Positions 25,400-33,376 of a stretch of 64,000 nucleotides of DNA are shown here, in pieces. Origin of the DNA: Erythrobacteraceae bacterium (GTDB taxonomy: Bacteria; Pseudomonadota; Alphaproteobacteria; Sphingomonadales; Sphingomonadaceae). The DNA lies in assembly GCA_024642525.1 (NCBI GenBank), contig JAHEAX010000059.1, positions 310,001-374,000 of the forward strand. The letters run 5' to 3'. Position numbers and translations under genes: made by a program. How positions within the stretch are numbered: position 1 is the stretch's first letter; the number at the start of each line of letters is the position of its first letter. A model generated the notes under the pieces. That model was not told the DNA's origin. It worked only from the letters and a program-made list of their open reading frames with translations, and ran no database searches.

Positions 25400-25475
25400 T
25401 TCAACCGATCCTGCGACCCACCTTCCCGGATCGGTCAACTTTGGCGGCACCTGCACCGAGGGGGCCGCCTTTTTG
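25400..25475 (+). ncRNA. Candidate small RNA or 3' UTR with terminator
   Basis: Two successive hairpins. The first is ACCGATCC/GGATCGGT, whose 16 nt loop contains CCCACCTTCCC, resembling the anti-Shine-Dalgarno loops of alphaproteobacterial small RNAs. The second is GGCGGC/GCCGCC followed by TTTTT (25443-25474), a clear intrinsic terminator. It lies in the 287 bp between DUF1178 and tRNA-Arg and could simply be the long 3' end of the grxC operon. No promoter was identified with confidence. Confidence 0.45.
25443..25474 (+). terminator. Intrinsic terminator before tRNA-Arg
   Basis: GGCGGC / GCCGCC stem with a 15 nt loop and a TTTTT run at 25470-25474. It ends either the grxC-nit-DUF1178 transcript or a small RNA. 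Confidence 0.75.
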
Positions 25476-25606
25476 TATGGGCCAGCCAGCATTATAGGCA
25501 CCGCCGCCCGGCAATTTTTCACAGATGATTGTAACGATAGGAAATCCTGCTAATCGACGTGCCTGTCTGGCAATTCAGCCGGACAAACAGCGGCCACGTC
25601 CGCGAT

Positions 25607-25683
25607 GCGCCCGTAGCTCAGTCGGATAGAGCATCAGATTCCTAATCTGGGGGCCACAGGTTCGAATCCTGTCGGGCGCACCA
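25607..25683 (+). tRNA. tRNA-Arg (anticodon CCT)
   Basis: 77 nt cloverleaf with encoded CCA. Acceptor GCGCCCG/CGGGCGC; D-arm GCTC...GAGC; anticodon stem TCAGA/TCTGG with loop TTCCTAA, giving anticodon CCT (reads AGG); T-arm ACAGG-TTCGAAT-CCTGT. It stands alone, ending 14 bp before the 3' end of the oppositely oriented SDR gene. Confidence 0.97.
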
Positions 25684-25697
25684 CTTTTCCCTAACTG

Positions 25698-26432
25698 TTA
25701 CCAGGGTTCGGCTGAGGGGCGGATTTCGGTTTCGAACGTCCATGCGTCTGCTGGTTGCTGATGCAATTGCCAATATGTTTCTGCAACAGAGGCAGGGTTC
25801 ATCAGCGTCCGGTCTTCCAGAATACCTGCATCGGCCATGCGTTGGCGCACCCACTCGGTGTCGACGCCCGAATCTATCACCAGATGGGCGACATGGATGC
25901 CCTTGGGACCCAATTCACGGGCGGCAGCCTGTGCCACTGCGCGATTGCCGAATTTGGCGCTGGCAAAGGCCGCATACCCCGAACCACCCCGCATGGATGC
26001 AGTTGCGCCGGTGAAGAAAATGGAACCCTTGCCTCGTGGCAGCATGGCCCGCGCGGCTTCTCTCGCAGTCAGGAAGCCTGAGAAACATGCCAGCTCCCAC
26101 ACCTTGCGGAACACGCGCGAGGTGGTTTCCAGCAGCGGAAAGTTGACGTTGGCGCCAATGTTGAAGATCACCGCTTCCAGCGGAGCCGCCGCTTCTGCCT
26201 GGCTGATGAAGGCAGTGACCTGATCTTCCTCGCGGGCGTCCAGCGTGCAGGCGACAGCCCGCCCGCCAGCAGCTTCGATCTCTGCCTTCAGCGGCCCAAG
26301 CTTTTCTCCATTCCGGCGGCCCATGAAGAGAAGATAGCCTTCGGCTGCAAAGCGACGGGCAATCGCTGCGCCGATGTAGTCGCCAGCGCCGACAATCGCG
26401 ACGCTGGCATTGCGCTGGATACCATCAGCCAT
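25698..26432 (-). CDS. Short-chain dehydrogenase/reductase (SDR) family protein
   Basis: 244 aa Rossmann protein. Cofactor loop GAGDYIGAAIA near residues 15-25, and NIGAN in place of the usual NNAG. At the catalytic Tyr-xxx-Lys position the sequence reads GYAAFASAKFG, so the aligned residue is Phe with Tyr three residues earlier. The tail GIHVAHLVIDSGVDT is typical of one SDR subgroup often found beside acyl-CoA dehydrogenases. Downstream of the two acyl-CoA dehydrogenase genes on the same strand (20 bp gap), so probably part of a CoA-thioester degradation operon. Substrate unknown. Confidence 0.85.
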   Translation of the reverse strand: MADGIQRNASVAIVGAGDYIGAAIARRFAAEGYLLFMGRRNGEKLGPLKAEIEAAGGRAVACTLDAREEDQVTAFISQAEAAAPLEAVIFNIGANVNFPLLETTSRVFRKVWELACFSGFLTAREAARAMLPRGKGSIFFTGATASMRGGSGYAAFASAKFGNRAVAQAAARELGPKGIHVAHLVIDSGVDTEWVRQRMADAGILEDRTLMNPASVAETYWQLHQQPADAWTFETEIRPSAEPW

Positions 26433-26452
26433 AGAGAGACCCTTCGTTTGTG

Positions 26453-27547
26453 TCAGGCCGCTGCCGAAGCAATATATTTTGAAAGATGATGGTCGGCATC
26501 ACCCAGTTGATGATCAATCAGAACCGCGCGGCGTGCATAATGGGTCATGTCCAGTTCCATGGTCATGCCGATGCCGCCATGCATCTGGATGGCTTCCTCT
26601 GCCACTTCGATGCCGCTGGTCCCAATGGTATATTTGGCTGCGGAAGTTGCCCTGCTCCGGGCAAGTTCATCGGAACCGTCCAAAGCCGCTGCGGCATTGA
26701 TAACGGCCGAGCGCATCTGTTCGATACGTACGACCATTTCCACCATCCGGTGTTGCAGGGCCTGATTGCTACCGATCGGCTTGCCGAACTGGACGCGGGT
26801 CTTGAGATATTCCAGCGTCGCAGTTTTTAGCCATTCAGCAATACCCAGCGCTTCGGCGCACAGGGCAAGGCTGCCCTTCGCAAGGGCTGCATCTGCAAGC
26901 GAAAGATCACCCAGCCGCGCATCTTCGCCCACCGCGACAGATGTGAACGATACCTCTGCCGCGCGCGTCCCGTCATTGCCGGGATAGCCGCGCAGGAACA
27001 CGCCTTCTGCATCGGTTGGAACGAGAAACAGGCCGACATCGCCGCTGTCTTCGACCGCTGAAACGATCAGCAAATTGGCGGCTTCTGCGTGAAGAACGAC
27101 AGCCTTTGCACCATCAATAGTGTAGGCGGTTCCGCTTTTTGCAGCACGCGTCTGGACGATGGTATGATCGTACCGGCCAGCCGCTTCGAACAGGGCGGGC
27201 ACCACGATGGCTTCGCCAGAAATCACGTCTTCGAGCAGGTCTGGCCGTGTTTCGGCAAGGATTGTCCCTGCCATCAGCACCGGCATGACCGGTTCTGCCA
27301 CGAGGCCGTGGCCCAGCGTTTCGAAAATGGCGATCAGATCATAGGGGGTTCCGGCATACCCGCCGACTTCTGGGTCAAACAGCGCGCCGATCACGCCGAT
27401 TTCGGCCAGCTGTTGCCATGTGCCGCTGTCATGCCCGGGGGCATCCTGCGAAGCGTTGCGCCGCAAGCTGAGGGAATACCGCTCGCGGATGAAACGGCTG
27501 AGAACGTCGACCAGCGCCTGCCGGTCATCGGAAAGTGTAAAGTCCAT
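26453..27547 (-). CDS. Acyl-CoA dehydrogenase, short beta-type subunit
   Basis: 364 aa, shorter than a standard homotetrameric enzyme (about 380-400). Three-domain fold recognisable: N-terminal helices, a beta domain around 115-215, and a C-terminal helical domain with QFGKPIGSNQALQHRM and IQMHGGIGMTMELDMTHYARR. Together with the 398 aa neighbour it resembles the alpha2beta2 acyl-CoA dehydrogenases of steroid side-chain breakdown, in which two different subunits share the active site (comparison, not proof). 26 bp gap to the neighbour. Confidence 0.85.
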   Translation of the reverse strand: MDFTLSDDRQALVDVLSRFIRERYSLSLRRNASQDAPGHDSGTWQQLAEIGVIGALFDPEVGGYAGTPYDLIAIFETLGHGLVAEPVMPVLMAGTILAETRPDLLEDVISGEAIVVPALFEAAGRYDHTIVQTRAAKSGTAYTIDGAKAVVLHAEAANLLIVSAVEDSGDVGLFLVPTDAEGVFLRGYPGNDGTRAAEVSFTSVAVGEDARLGDLSLADAALAKGSLALCAEALGIAEWLKTATLEYLKTRVQFGKPIGSNQALQHRMVEMVVRIEQMRSAVINAAAALDGSDELARSRATSAAKYTIGTSGIEVAEEAIQMHGGIGMTMELDMTHYARRAVLIDHQLGDADHHLSKYIASAAA

Positions 27548-27573
27548 GTGTGCTGCCTTTCGCGGTCTGAGGC

Positions 27574-28770
27574 TTAAAGCCCGAGAACGGCTTTGCTGAT
27601 GATGTTTTTCTGGATCTCGTTCGATCCACCGAAGATCGTCAGCTTGCGCAGGTTGAGATAATTTGGCGTGATGACACCGGCATAATCCGGGCCAATGGCA
27701 GGTTCGTTGCTGCCTTCCATGTCGACTTCGGGCGGGAAGGGCTGGGCATATGGCCCAATGGCACGCCTTGCGAGCGAGCTGATTTCCTGCCTGATTTCCG
27801 AACCCTTGATTTTCAGGATCGAGCTTTCAGCGCCCGGTGCGCCGCCCTGTGCCGCAGCTGCCACCACGCGCAGTGTCGTGGTTTCAAGGTTGGCGAGTTC
27901 GATTTCGACCCGGGCAAGGCGCGCGGCGAACAGCGCGTCTTCGATCAGCGGCTTGCCATTGGCCATTTCGGCACGCGCAATGCTCTTCAGCCACGCAAGC
28001 CCTGCCTTTGAAGACCCGATTGCTGCCATCGAAGTGCGCTCGTAGGTCAGCAGATATTTCGCATAGGTCCACCCGCGGCCTTCTTCGCCGACGAGGTTTT
28101 CTGCAGGCACACGCACATCGGTGAAAAACACCTCGTTCACCTCGTGGCCGCCATCCAGCGTGATGATCGGGCGCACTTCCACCCCGGGGGCTTCCATGTC
28201 GACCAGCAGGAAGGAAATGCCATGCTGGCGCGGCCCGTCAGTATCTGTCCGCACGAGGCAGAACATCATGTTGGCGTGCTGGCCCAGCGTGGTCCAGGTT
28301 TTCTGCCCGTTGACGACATATTCGTCGCCATCGCGAATGGCTGCGGTCCTGACATTGGCAAGATCGGAACCTGCGCCCGGTTCTGAATAACCCTGGCACC
28401 ACCAGTCATCACCATTCAGCATTCGCGGCAGCCAATGGGCTTTCTGTTCCTCGCTACCGAACGCAATAAGAACAGGGGCCAGCATGGACAGGCCGAATGG
28501 CACCACGTGGGGCGCGTGGGCCTGCGATGTTTCGATATCGTAGAGGTAGCGCTGCACGACAGACCAGCCCTGGCCGCCATATTCCTTGGGCCAATGGGCC
28601 GCGAGCCAGCCTTTGCGCGAAAGGATGGCTTGCCATTCCTCGATCTCGGCCTTGGTCAGATGTTTGCCGGTGCGGACCTTTTCCGACAGCCGTTCCGGCA
28701 ATTCGGATTTCAGGAAATCGCGCACTTCCTCGCGGAAGGCTTGTTCTTCGGGGGAAAATGAAAGGTCCAT
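27574..28770 (-). CDS. Acyl-CoA dehydrogenase, alpha-type subunit
   Basis: 398 aa flavoprotein. Flavin and substrate motifs include WCQGYSEPGAGSDLA near 125-140, the beta domain VVNGQKTWTTLGQHA, and the C-terminal RKLTIFGGSNEIQKNIISKAVLGL. It belongs to the FadE class in which the C-terminal GGSNEIQ segment binds FAD. Starts 19 bp after the nitronate monooxygenase gene, on the same strand. Likely oxidises a CoA thioester of a cyclic or branched acid (inference). Confidence 0.9.
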   Translation of the reverse strand: MDLSFSPEEQAFREEVRDFLKSELPERLSEKVRTGKHLTKAEIEEWQAILSRKGWLAAHWPKEYGGQGWSVVQRYLYDIETSQAHAPHVVPFGLSMLAPVLIAFGSEEQKAHWLPRMLNGDDWWCQGYSEPGAGSDLANVRTAAIRDGDEYVVNGQKTWTTLGQHANMMFCLVRTDTDGPRQHGISFLLVDMEAPGVEVRPIITLDGGHEVNEVFFTDVRVPAENLVGEEGRGWTYAKYLLTYERTSMAAIGSSKAGLAWLKSIARAEMANGKPLIEDALFAARLARVEIELANLETTTLRVVAAAAQGGAPGAESSILKIKGSEIRQEISSLARRAIGPYAQPFPPEVDMEGSNEPAIGPDYAGVITPNYLNLRKLTIFGGSNEIQKNIISKAVLGL

Positions 28771-28789
28771 CTGTTTGCCTTTGTCTGGT

Positions 28790-29791
28790 TCAATTGGCGC
28801 CGGAAGTGCCGGCCTGGTTTCCTACGATGGCGCTAAGTCGGCCACGGATGATTTCTTCAGCTTCGGCAACGGTGCGCTCGATCAATTCGCGCACTGTTGG
28901 GATATCGTCGATCAGGCCAGCGACCATGCCGCATGACCATGCGCCTGCATCCATGTCGCCATCATACATGATACGGGGATAAACACCCGCCACTTCGGGC
29001 ACGATGTCCTGGAAGGTAATTGCATCGCCCAGTGCCGCTTCCTTGGCCAGCAGGCGTTCGACGCCGGCATTGTTCATCACCCGCTCTGTATTGCGCAGCG
29101 GGCGCATTACCAGCCGCGTGTCGAGCTCGCTCGCATTGACGATGGCGTCTTTCACATTCTGGTGAACAGGCGCTTCCTTGGTGGCGATGAAACGGGTGCC
29201 CATGTTGATGCCATCAGCGCCAAGGGCCAGCGATGCAGCCAGCGAACGCCCGTCTGCCATGCCGCCCGATGCGACGAATGGAATTTTCAGTTCATCAGCT
29301 GCGCGCGGCAGCAGGATCATGTTGGGCACATCGTCTTCACCGGGGTGGCCGCCACATTCAAACCCGTCGACGCTGACAGCATCGCAGCCAATCGATTCCG
29401 CTTTAAGGGCGTGGCGAACAGAGGTGCATTTGTGGATCACCTTGACGCCTGCTTCATGCAATGCGGGCAGAACTTGTGCAGGGTTGTTGCCCGCTGTTTC
29501 AACGGCCTTGATCCCGGATTCCAGAATGACGCGGACATAGCCTGGATAATCAGGCTGGTTCACTGACGGGAGGAACGTCAGGTTAACACCGAAAGGCTTG
29601 TCGGTCATTTCCCGGCACCTGGCGATTTCCTTCGCGAGATGTTCAGGCGTTGGCTGGGTGAGTGCGGTGATGATGCCGAGGCCGCCTGCATTGGCAACAG
29701 CAGCGGCCAATTCGGCCAGGCCGACACAATGCATACCGCCCTGAATGATCGGATGTTCGATCCCGAAAAGTTCGGTGATACGGGTCTGCAT
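28790..29791 (-). CDS. Nitronate monooxygenase / NADH:quinone reductase-type flavoprotein
   Basis: 333 aa FMN TIM barrel. Motifs: PIIQGGMHCVG at the N-terminus, SVDGFECGGHPGEDD mid-chain, and GADGINMGTRF for phosphate binding. Members of this family include nitronate monooxygenases, PA1024-like quinone reductases and IpdC-type reductases of steroid ring breakdown. Placement ahead of two acyl-CoA dehydrogenases and an SDR favours a catabolic reductase over detoxification (inference). First gene of the operon; a candidate operator lies 60-80 bp upstream. Confidence 0.88.
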   Translation of the reverse strand: MQTRITELFGIEHPIIQGGMHCVGLAELAAAVANAGGLGIITALTQPTPEHLAKEIARCREMTDKPFGVNLTFLPSVNQPDYPGYVRVILESGIKAVETAGNNPAQVLPALHEAGVKVIHKCTSVRHALKAESIGCDAVSVDGFECGGHPGEDDVPNMILLPRAADELKIPFVASGGMADGRSLAASLALGADGINMGTRFIATKEAPVHQNVKDAIVNASELDTRLVMRPLRNTERVMNNAGVERLLAKEAALGDAITFQDIVPEVAGVYPRIMYDGDMDAGAWSCGMVAGLIDDIPTVRELIERTVAEAEEIIRGRLSAIVGNQAGTSGAN

Positions 29792-29850
29792 GTCGGTTTT
29801 CTCCCTGTCGGCGCAGAAGCTTTGAACCCTCGGTCGCGCATTCTTACGCC

Positions 29851-29872
29851 TTTACCTTAACGTAAACGTAGG
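29851..29872. promoter_or_regulatory. Candidate operator with paired ACGT cores upstream of the acyl-CoA operon
   Basis: The stretch contains ACGTAAACGT (29860-29869) flanked by TTTACCTTA and AGG, within an AT-rich 210 bp divergent promoter region. It resembles sites of MerR-family acyl-CoA catabolism regulators (LiuR type). No such regulator gene is in the window, so this is a pattern match only. Confidence 0.3.
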
Positions 29873-30001
29873 AGGAATCAAGGCGCATTCTTTGCCTTGT
29901 TCAAACCCGTGCGGTGACGGTCTTTAGGACTTGTCGATTTGGGCCGATCCGATAGGTATTGCGCCAAGCCCATGGTGGAACCACGATCAGGACCGGCAGC
30001 A

Positions 30002-30610
30002 ATGGCAGTAGAATTCTTTTTCGATTTCGGCAGCCCCAATGCCTATCTGTCGCACAAGGTCATTCCCGCTATCGAACAGCGCACCGGCGAGAAATTTACT
30101 TATGTGCCGATCCTGCTGGGCGGTATTTTCAAGGCGACCGGCAATCAGTCGCCGATGATGGCCTTTGCCGGTGTGCCAAGCAAACTTGCCTACGAGCAAA
30201 TGGAAATGCAGCGCTTTATCGAAAGACACGGCCTGACCGATTATCGGCAGAATCCGCATTTTCCGGTCAACACGCTGCACATCATGCGCGGGGCAGTCGC
30301 GGCGCAGGAACTGGGCGTTTTCGATGCCTATGTCGAAAGCGTCTTTGCAGATATGTGGGAGCGCGGGCTGAAGATGGACGAACCAGGCGTGATTGCTGCT
30401 GCCTTCGAAGCTGGCGGTTTGCCCGCGCACGAACTGGGCGGGTTGATGCAGGATGATGCGATAAAAGCCCGACTGGCCGAAAATACGCAGCGCGCTGTGG
30501 AACTGGGCGTATTTGGCAGCCCGTCATTCCTGGTCGATGGCGAAGCCCTCTATTTCGGGAAAGACCGCCTGCGCGACGTGGAAGAGGAAATCATCCGCCG
30601 TCGCGGCTAG
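30002..30610 (+). CDS. 2-hydroxychromene-2-carboxylate isomerase / kappa-class GST-like (DsbA fold)
   Basis: 202 aa DsbA-like thioredoxin fold with inserted helices. The N-terminal block VEFFFDFGSPNAYL places Ser where kappa GST and HCCA isomerase have their glutathione-activating Ser; there is no CxxC, so it is not a disulfide oxidase. The C-terminal GVFGSPSFLVDGEALYFGKDRL is typical. HCCA isomerases act in naphthalene-type aromatic degradation, but many relatives have other roles. The ATG at 30002 is chosen; the frame's 21 upstream codons are not family-like. Divergent from the acyl-CoA operon. Confidence 0.88.
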   Translation: MAVEFFFDFGSPNAYLSHKVIPAIEQRTGEKFTYVPILLGGIFKATGNQSPMMAFAGVPSKLAYEQMEMQRFIERHGLTDYRQNPHFPVNTLHIMRGAVAAQELGVFDAYVESVFADMWERGLKMDEPGVIAAAFEAGGLPAHELGGLMQDDAIKARLAENTQRAVELGVFGSPSFLVDGEALYFGKDRLRDVEEEIIRRRG

Positions 30611-30624
30611 AGCGTAAAAAAAAT

Positions 30625-31848
30625 TCAGTCGGCGGCTATTTCCCGCTTCTTGCGCAATGCAAGGGCCGAAAGCCCGACTAGTGTCGCAGACAATACCAGC
30701 GCGATAATCGCATTGCCGGTCCATCCGGCCCAGCCATAGGCGGCAGTGCCGGCCCAGCTGAAAATACCGGCACCGATGAACATGATCACAATATACCCGG
30801 TCATTAGGCGAGTGCGTATTGCAGGGGCCAGTGACAGGAAGGTCATCCGGCCTGAAACATCGATACCCGGGCCGACGGTGTTCATGATGATCAACGGAAT
30901 TATCAGCAGCCACAGGCTTTGACCAAACGGATAAAGCAGGATTACACCTGCAAACTGCGCGATGCCCAGCCGAAGCCGGGCAGTTTCCGCGCCGACCTTG
31001 TCAGCCCATGCGCCAAGCCTTGGTGTGACATAGATGGCAATCGCGGCGAAACCGGCAAGATAGCCGACAATGTGGACGCCATAGCCCATTTCAGGGCTGG
31101 TCAGATGCAGCGCGAGGCCAAGCCAGACCGACAGGAAAATGCCGAAGTTCAACGCCTGTATCGCGCCCGAGACAATGACCTGCGGGTGCTGGCGAAGCAG
31201 CGGGAAAAGGGAAAGGACAAGCGCGAAATAGCCCTGCCTGTCCGCCGACGCGGTGGTGCTGGCGGCCGATGCCTGTCTGCCTTCCATGATGAAGGGCAGG
31301 GCGAGTGTAGCAGTGATCATCAGGCCGGTGGCAATTACATAAACCAGCCGCCAGTCGAGAAATTCAGCGACCATCCCTGCGCCGGTGCGCGCAATCAATA
31401 TGCCAAGGATGGTGCCTGCCGTCAGCTTTGCGGTCACTGCACCCAGCCGTTCAGGCCGCACGCGTTTCGATGCATAGGCAGTCAGCAGATATGGCGTGAT
31501 GGTGAAGAAGCCGAGCACGGTCGACCCGAACAGGAACGTCCCGAATTTGTGGGATAGCACCATCAACAGCAGCGCTGCCGTCTGGCCGACGGCAAAATAG
31601 ATCGACAAAGTGCGATTACTGAACTTGTCCCCCAGCGGCAGCATCATGAAGATGCCAAGTGCAAGTGCAATCTGGTTGAGCGCAGGGACAAGGCCGATTG
31701 TCGCGGCATCCACTTTGAAATGGGCTGCGACTTCGCCGATAATCGGGTGAATGTAATAAGCGTTGGCCACCATCAGCCCGCCCGCCGCAGCGAGCAGGAT
31801 TTCCTGCCCCGGCGTCAGATATTTCGGAGCATTTTCAGCTGTGCGCAT
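30625..31848 (-). CDS. Major facilitator superfamily transporter
   Basis: 407 aa with about 12 membrane segments and a central loop near residues 200-212 (QASAASTTASADR). MLPLGDKFSNR near residue 70-80 is the loop 2-3 motif of the family (G-D-x-x-x-x-R). The substrate cannot be read from sequence; related proteins are annotated as drug or organic-acid exporters. Convergent with the HCCA isomerase gene (14 bp between stops) and 29 bp downstream of the MscS gene. Confidence 0.85.
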   Translation of the reverse strand: MRTAENAPKYLTPGQEILLAAAGGLMVANAYYIHPIIGEVAAHFKVDAATIGLVPALNQIALALGIFMMLPLGDKFSNRTLSIYFAVGQTAALLLMVLSHKFGTFLFGSTVLGFFTITPYLLTAYASKRVRPERLGAVTAKLTAGTILGILIARTGAGMVAEFLDWRLVYVIATGLMITATLALPFIMEGRQASAASTTASADRQGYFALVLSLFPLLRQHPQVIVSGAIQALNFGIFLSVWLGLALHLTSPEMGYGVHIVGYLAGFAAIAIYVTPRLGAWADKVGAETARLRLGIAQFAGVILLYPFGQSLWLLIIPLIIMNTVGPGIDVSGRMTFLSLAPAIRTRLMTGYIVIMFIGAGIFSWAGTAAYGWAGWTGNAIIALVLSATLVGLSALALRKKREIAAD

Positions 31849-31877
31849 GATGACGCGCCATAATCATGATCGTGAAG

Positions 31878-32741
31878 TCAGCCCTGTTCGCTTCTGCCAA
31901 TCGGCACAGGTCCCTTAAACGTATGGGTGACATATGGGAAAGGAATCTCGATCGCGGCATCATCGAGTGCGCGCTTGATTGCCCGGATGACCGCATCCCG
32001 CGTCACCCACATGTCGCGCGGTTTCGAACCTGCCCACCAGCGCACAGTGAAATCGACAGAGCTTGAGTTGAACTCGCTGGCAAAGACATCAATGCCCTTT
32101 GCACTGTCGATCCCTTCGACACTCGCCACAGCATCGCGGATGACCTTGGCTGCATGGTCGAGGTCGGTGTCGTATGAAACACCGGCGATGACGTCATGAC
32201 GGCGCTGGGTTTCATCAGTCAGTATCTGCACGGGGTTCTTGAACAGCATGGAATTGGGGACCAGCGTCACCTCGCCCGACAGCTTGCGAATATAGGTTTC
32301 GCGCAAGGTGATATGTTCCACCTTGCCGGAAATACCTTCGCACTCGATCACATCGCCGATACGCATTTTTTCGCGCAGCATGATCAACACACCGGCGAGA
32401 AAGTTTTCGAATATATCCTGAAACGCAAAGCCGATTGCCACTGCACCAATGCCAAGCCCGGCAATAAGGCTGGCTGGTGTGAAACCGGGCAGCATGATGA
32501 CCAGCGCCATCATCAAGCCGACCAGCCAGATACCCAGTTTAACGATCGTGTCGATGAGGTTCTTGAGGCTTGGCCTGATGCTGCTCTTGCCGGTAAGCGC
32601 ATCCGCAATCCTGACCGCAAACCGCGCGATGATCGCAGTGATCAGCAGCACGATGAAGGCAATGGCGAGGCTTGGCAGCGATGCAACGAAACCCTCAGCC
32701 ATGCTGCGCAGCTGGCCGACGATTGTATCTACATAATTCAC
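31878..32741 (-). CDS. Small-conductance mechanosensitive channel, MscS family
   Basis: 287 aa, MscS length. Three N-terminal spans (about 18-40, 62-82, 88-110); the third is the pore helix, Gly/Ala-rich with GLGIGAVAIGFAFQDIFENFLAG. The beta domain follows (RIGDVIECEGISGKVEHITLRETYIR), then the mixed C-terminal domain. Opens on membrane tension to release solutes. Precedes the MFS gene by 29 bp. A hairpin lies between it and the VOC gene. Confidence 0.92.
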   Translation of the reverse strand: MNYVDTIVGQLRSMAEGFVASLPSLAIAFIVLLITAIIARFAVRIADALTGKSSIRPSLKNLIDTIVKLGIWLVGLMMALVIMLPGFTPASLIAGLGIGAVAIGFAFQDIFENFLAGVLIMLREKMRIGDVIECEGISGKVEHITLRETYIRKLSGEVTLVPNSMLFKNPVQILTDETQRRHDVIAGVSYDTDLDHAAKVIRDAVASVEGIDSAKGIDVFASEFNSSSVDFTVRWWAGSKPRDMWVTRDAVIRAIKRALDDAAIEIPFPYVTHTFKGPVPIGRSEQG

Positions 32742-32750
32742 GTGTTTTGA

Positions 32751-32778
32751 ACTCCCCGTTTGCCGTGCAACGGGGAGT
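32751..32778 (-). terminator. Hairpin between VOC gene and MscS gene
   Basis: Perfect 10 bp stem ACTCCCCGTT / AACGGGGAGT with an 8 nt loop, 41 bp after the VOC stop and 9 bp before the MscS start on the minus strand. The run after it is TCAAAAC, not T-rich, so termination may be partial; it may also affect MscS translation. Confidence 0.5.
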
Positions 32779-32818
32779 GAGGGGCTATTGTTCCGAAATA
32801 GTCAGCTAGCGGGCCGGC

Positions 32819-33376
32819 CTATTCGTTCGCGGAATGCAGCCAGTCTGCGTGGCGCGGGGCCTTTTTGGTCAGGCTCCATTCTTCGAGCATCGGCATCGCA
32901 ACCCGCTTCAATTCGGCATATTGTTCGTCAGTGCCGATGTCGGCTGCTAGCTCCACCCGGTGGCCGTTGGGGTCGAAGAAATAGATCGACTTGAAAATGC
33001 CGTGATGCGTGGGTCCGAGCACGTCGATGCCCTGGCTAACGATATGCTCCTTGGCGGCGAGCAGTTCTTCTTCCGAGCCCACGCGGAAGGCCAGATGTTG
33101 CACCCATGCAGGGGTGTTTTCATCGCGGCCCATTTCCTTCTGGTTGGGCAGCTCGAAAAAGGCGAGAACATTGCCGTTACCTGCATCGAGAAACACGTGC
33201 ATATACGGGTCATATTCACCGGTCGAAGGCACTTTGTCTTCGGAAAAAGCCGAGGTGTATTCCATGCCCAGAACGCGGTCATACCATTCGACCGTTTCCT
33301 TGGCATCCTTGCACCGGTAGGCCGCGTGATGCACGCCTCCCAGCTTGATCGGATGGGTTTTGGTAGCTGCGGTCAT
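32819..33376 (-). CDS. VOC-superfamily (glyoxalase/extradiol dioxygenase fold) protein
   Basis: 185 aa, two beta-alpha-beta-beta-beta halves. Likely metal ligands are His in GGVHHAAYR, His in WVQHLAFR and Glu in GHRVELAAD. Family members include glyoxalase I, extradiol dioxygenases and fosfomycin or bleomycin resistance proteins; the length and 2-His-1-Glu pattern allow an enzyme. Its ATG overlaps the hppD stop (TGATG), so it is translated with HPPD. A role in or beside tyrosine breakdown is likely by context (inference). Confidence 0.82.
   Translation of the reverse strand: MTAATKTHPIKLGGVHHAAYRCKDAKETVEWYDRVLGMEYTSAFSEDKVPSTGEYDPYMHVFLDAGNGNVLAFFELPNQKEMGRDENTPAWVQHLAFRVGSEEELLAAKEHIVSQGIDVLGPTHHGIFKSIYFFDPNGHRVELAADIGTDEQYAELKRVAMPMLEEWSLTKKAPRHADWLHSANE

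Noticed and set aside
25328-25528. 66-codon frame between DUF1178 and tRNA-Arg
   Set aside because: Runs across an intrinsic terminator and has a shadow-like, Arg/His-rich composition.
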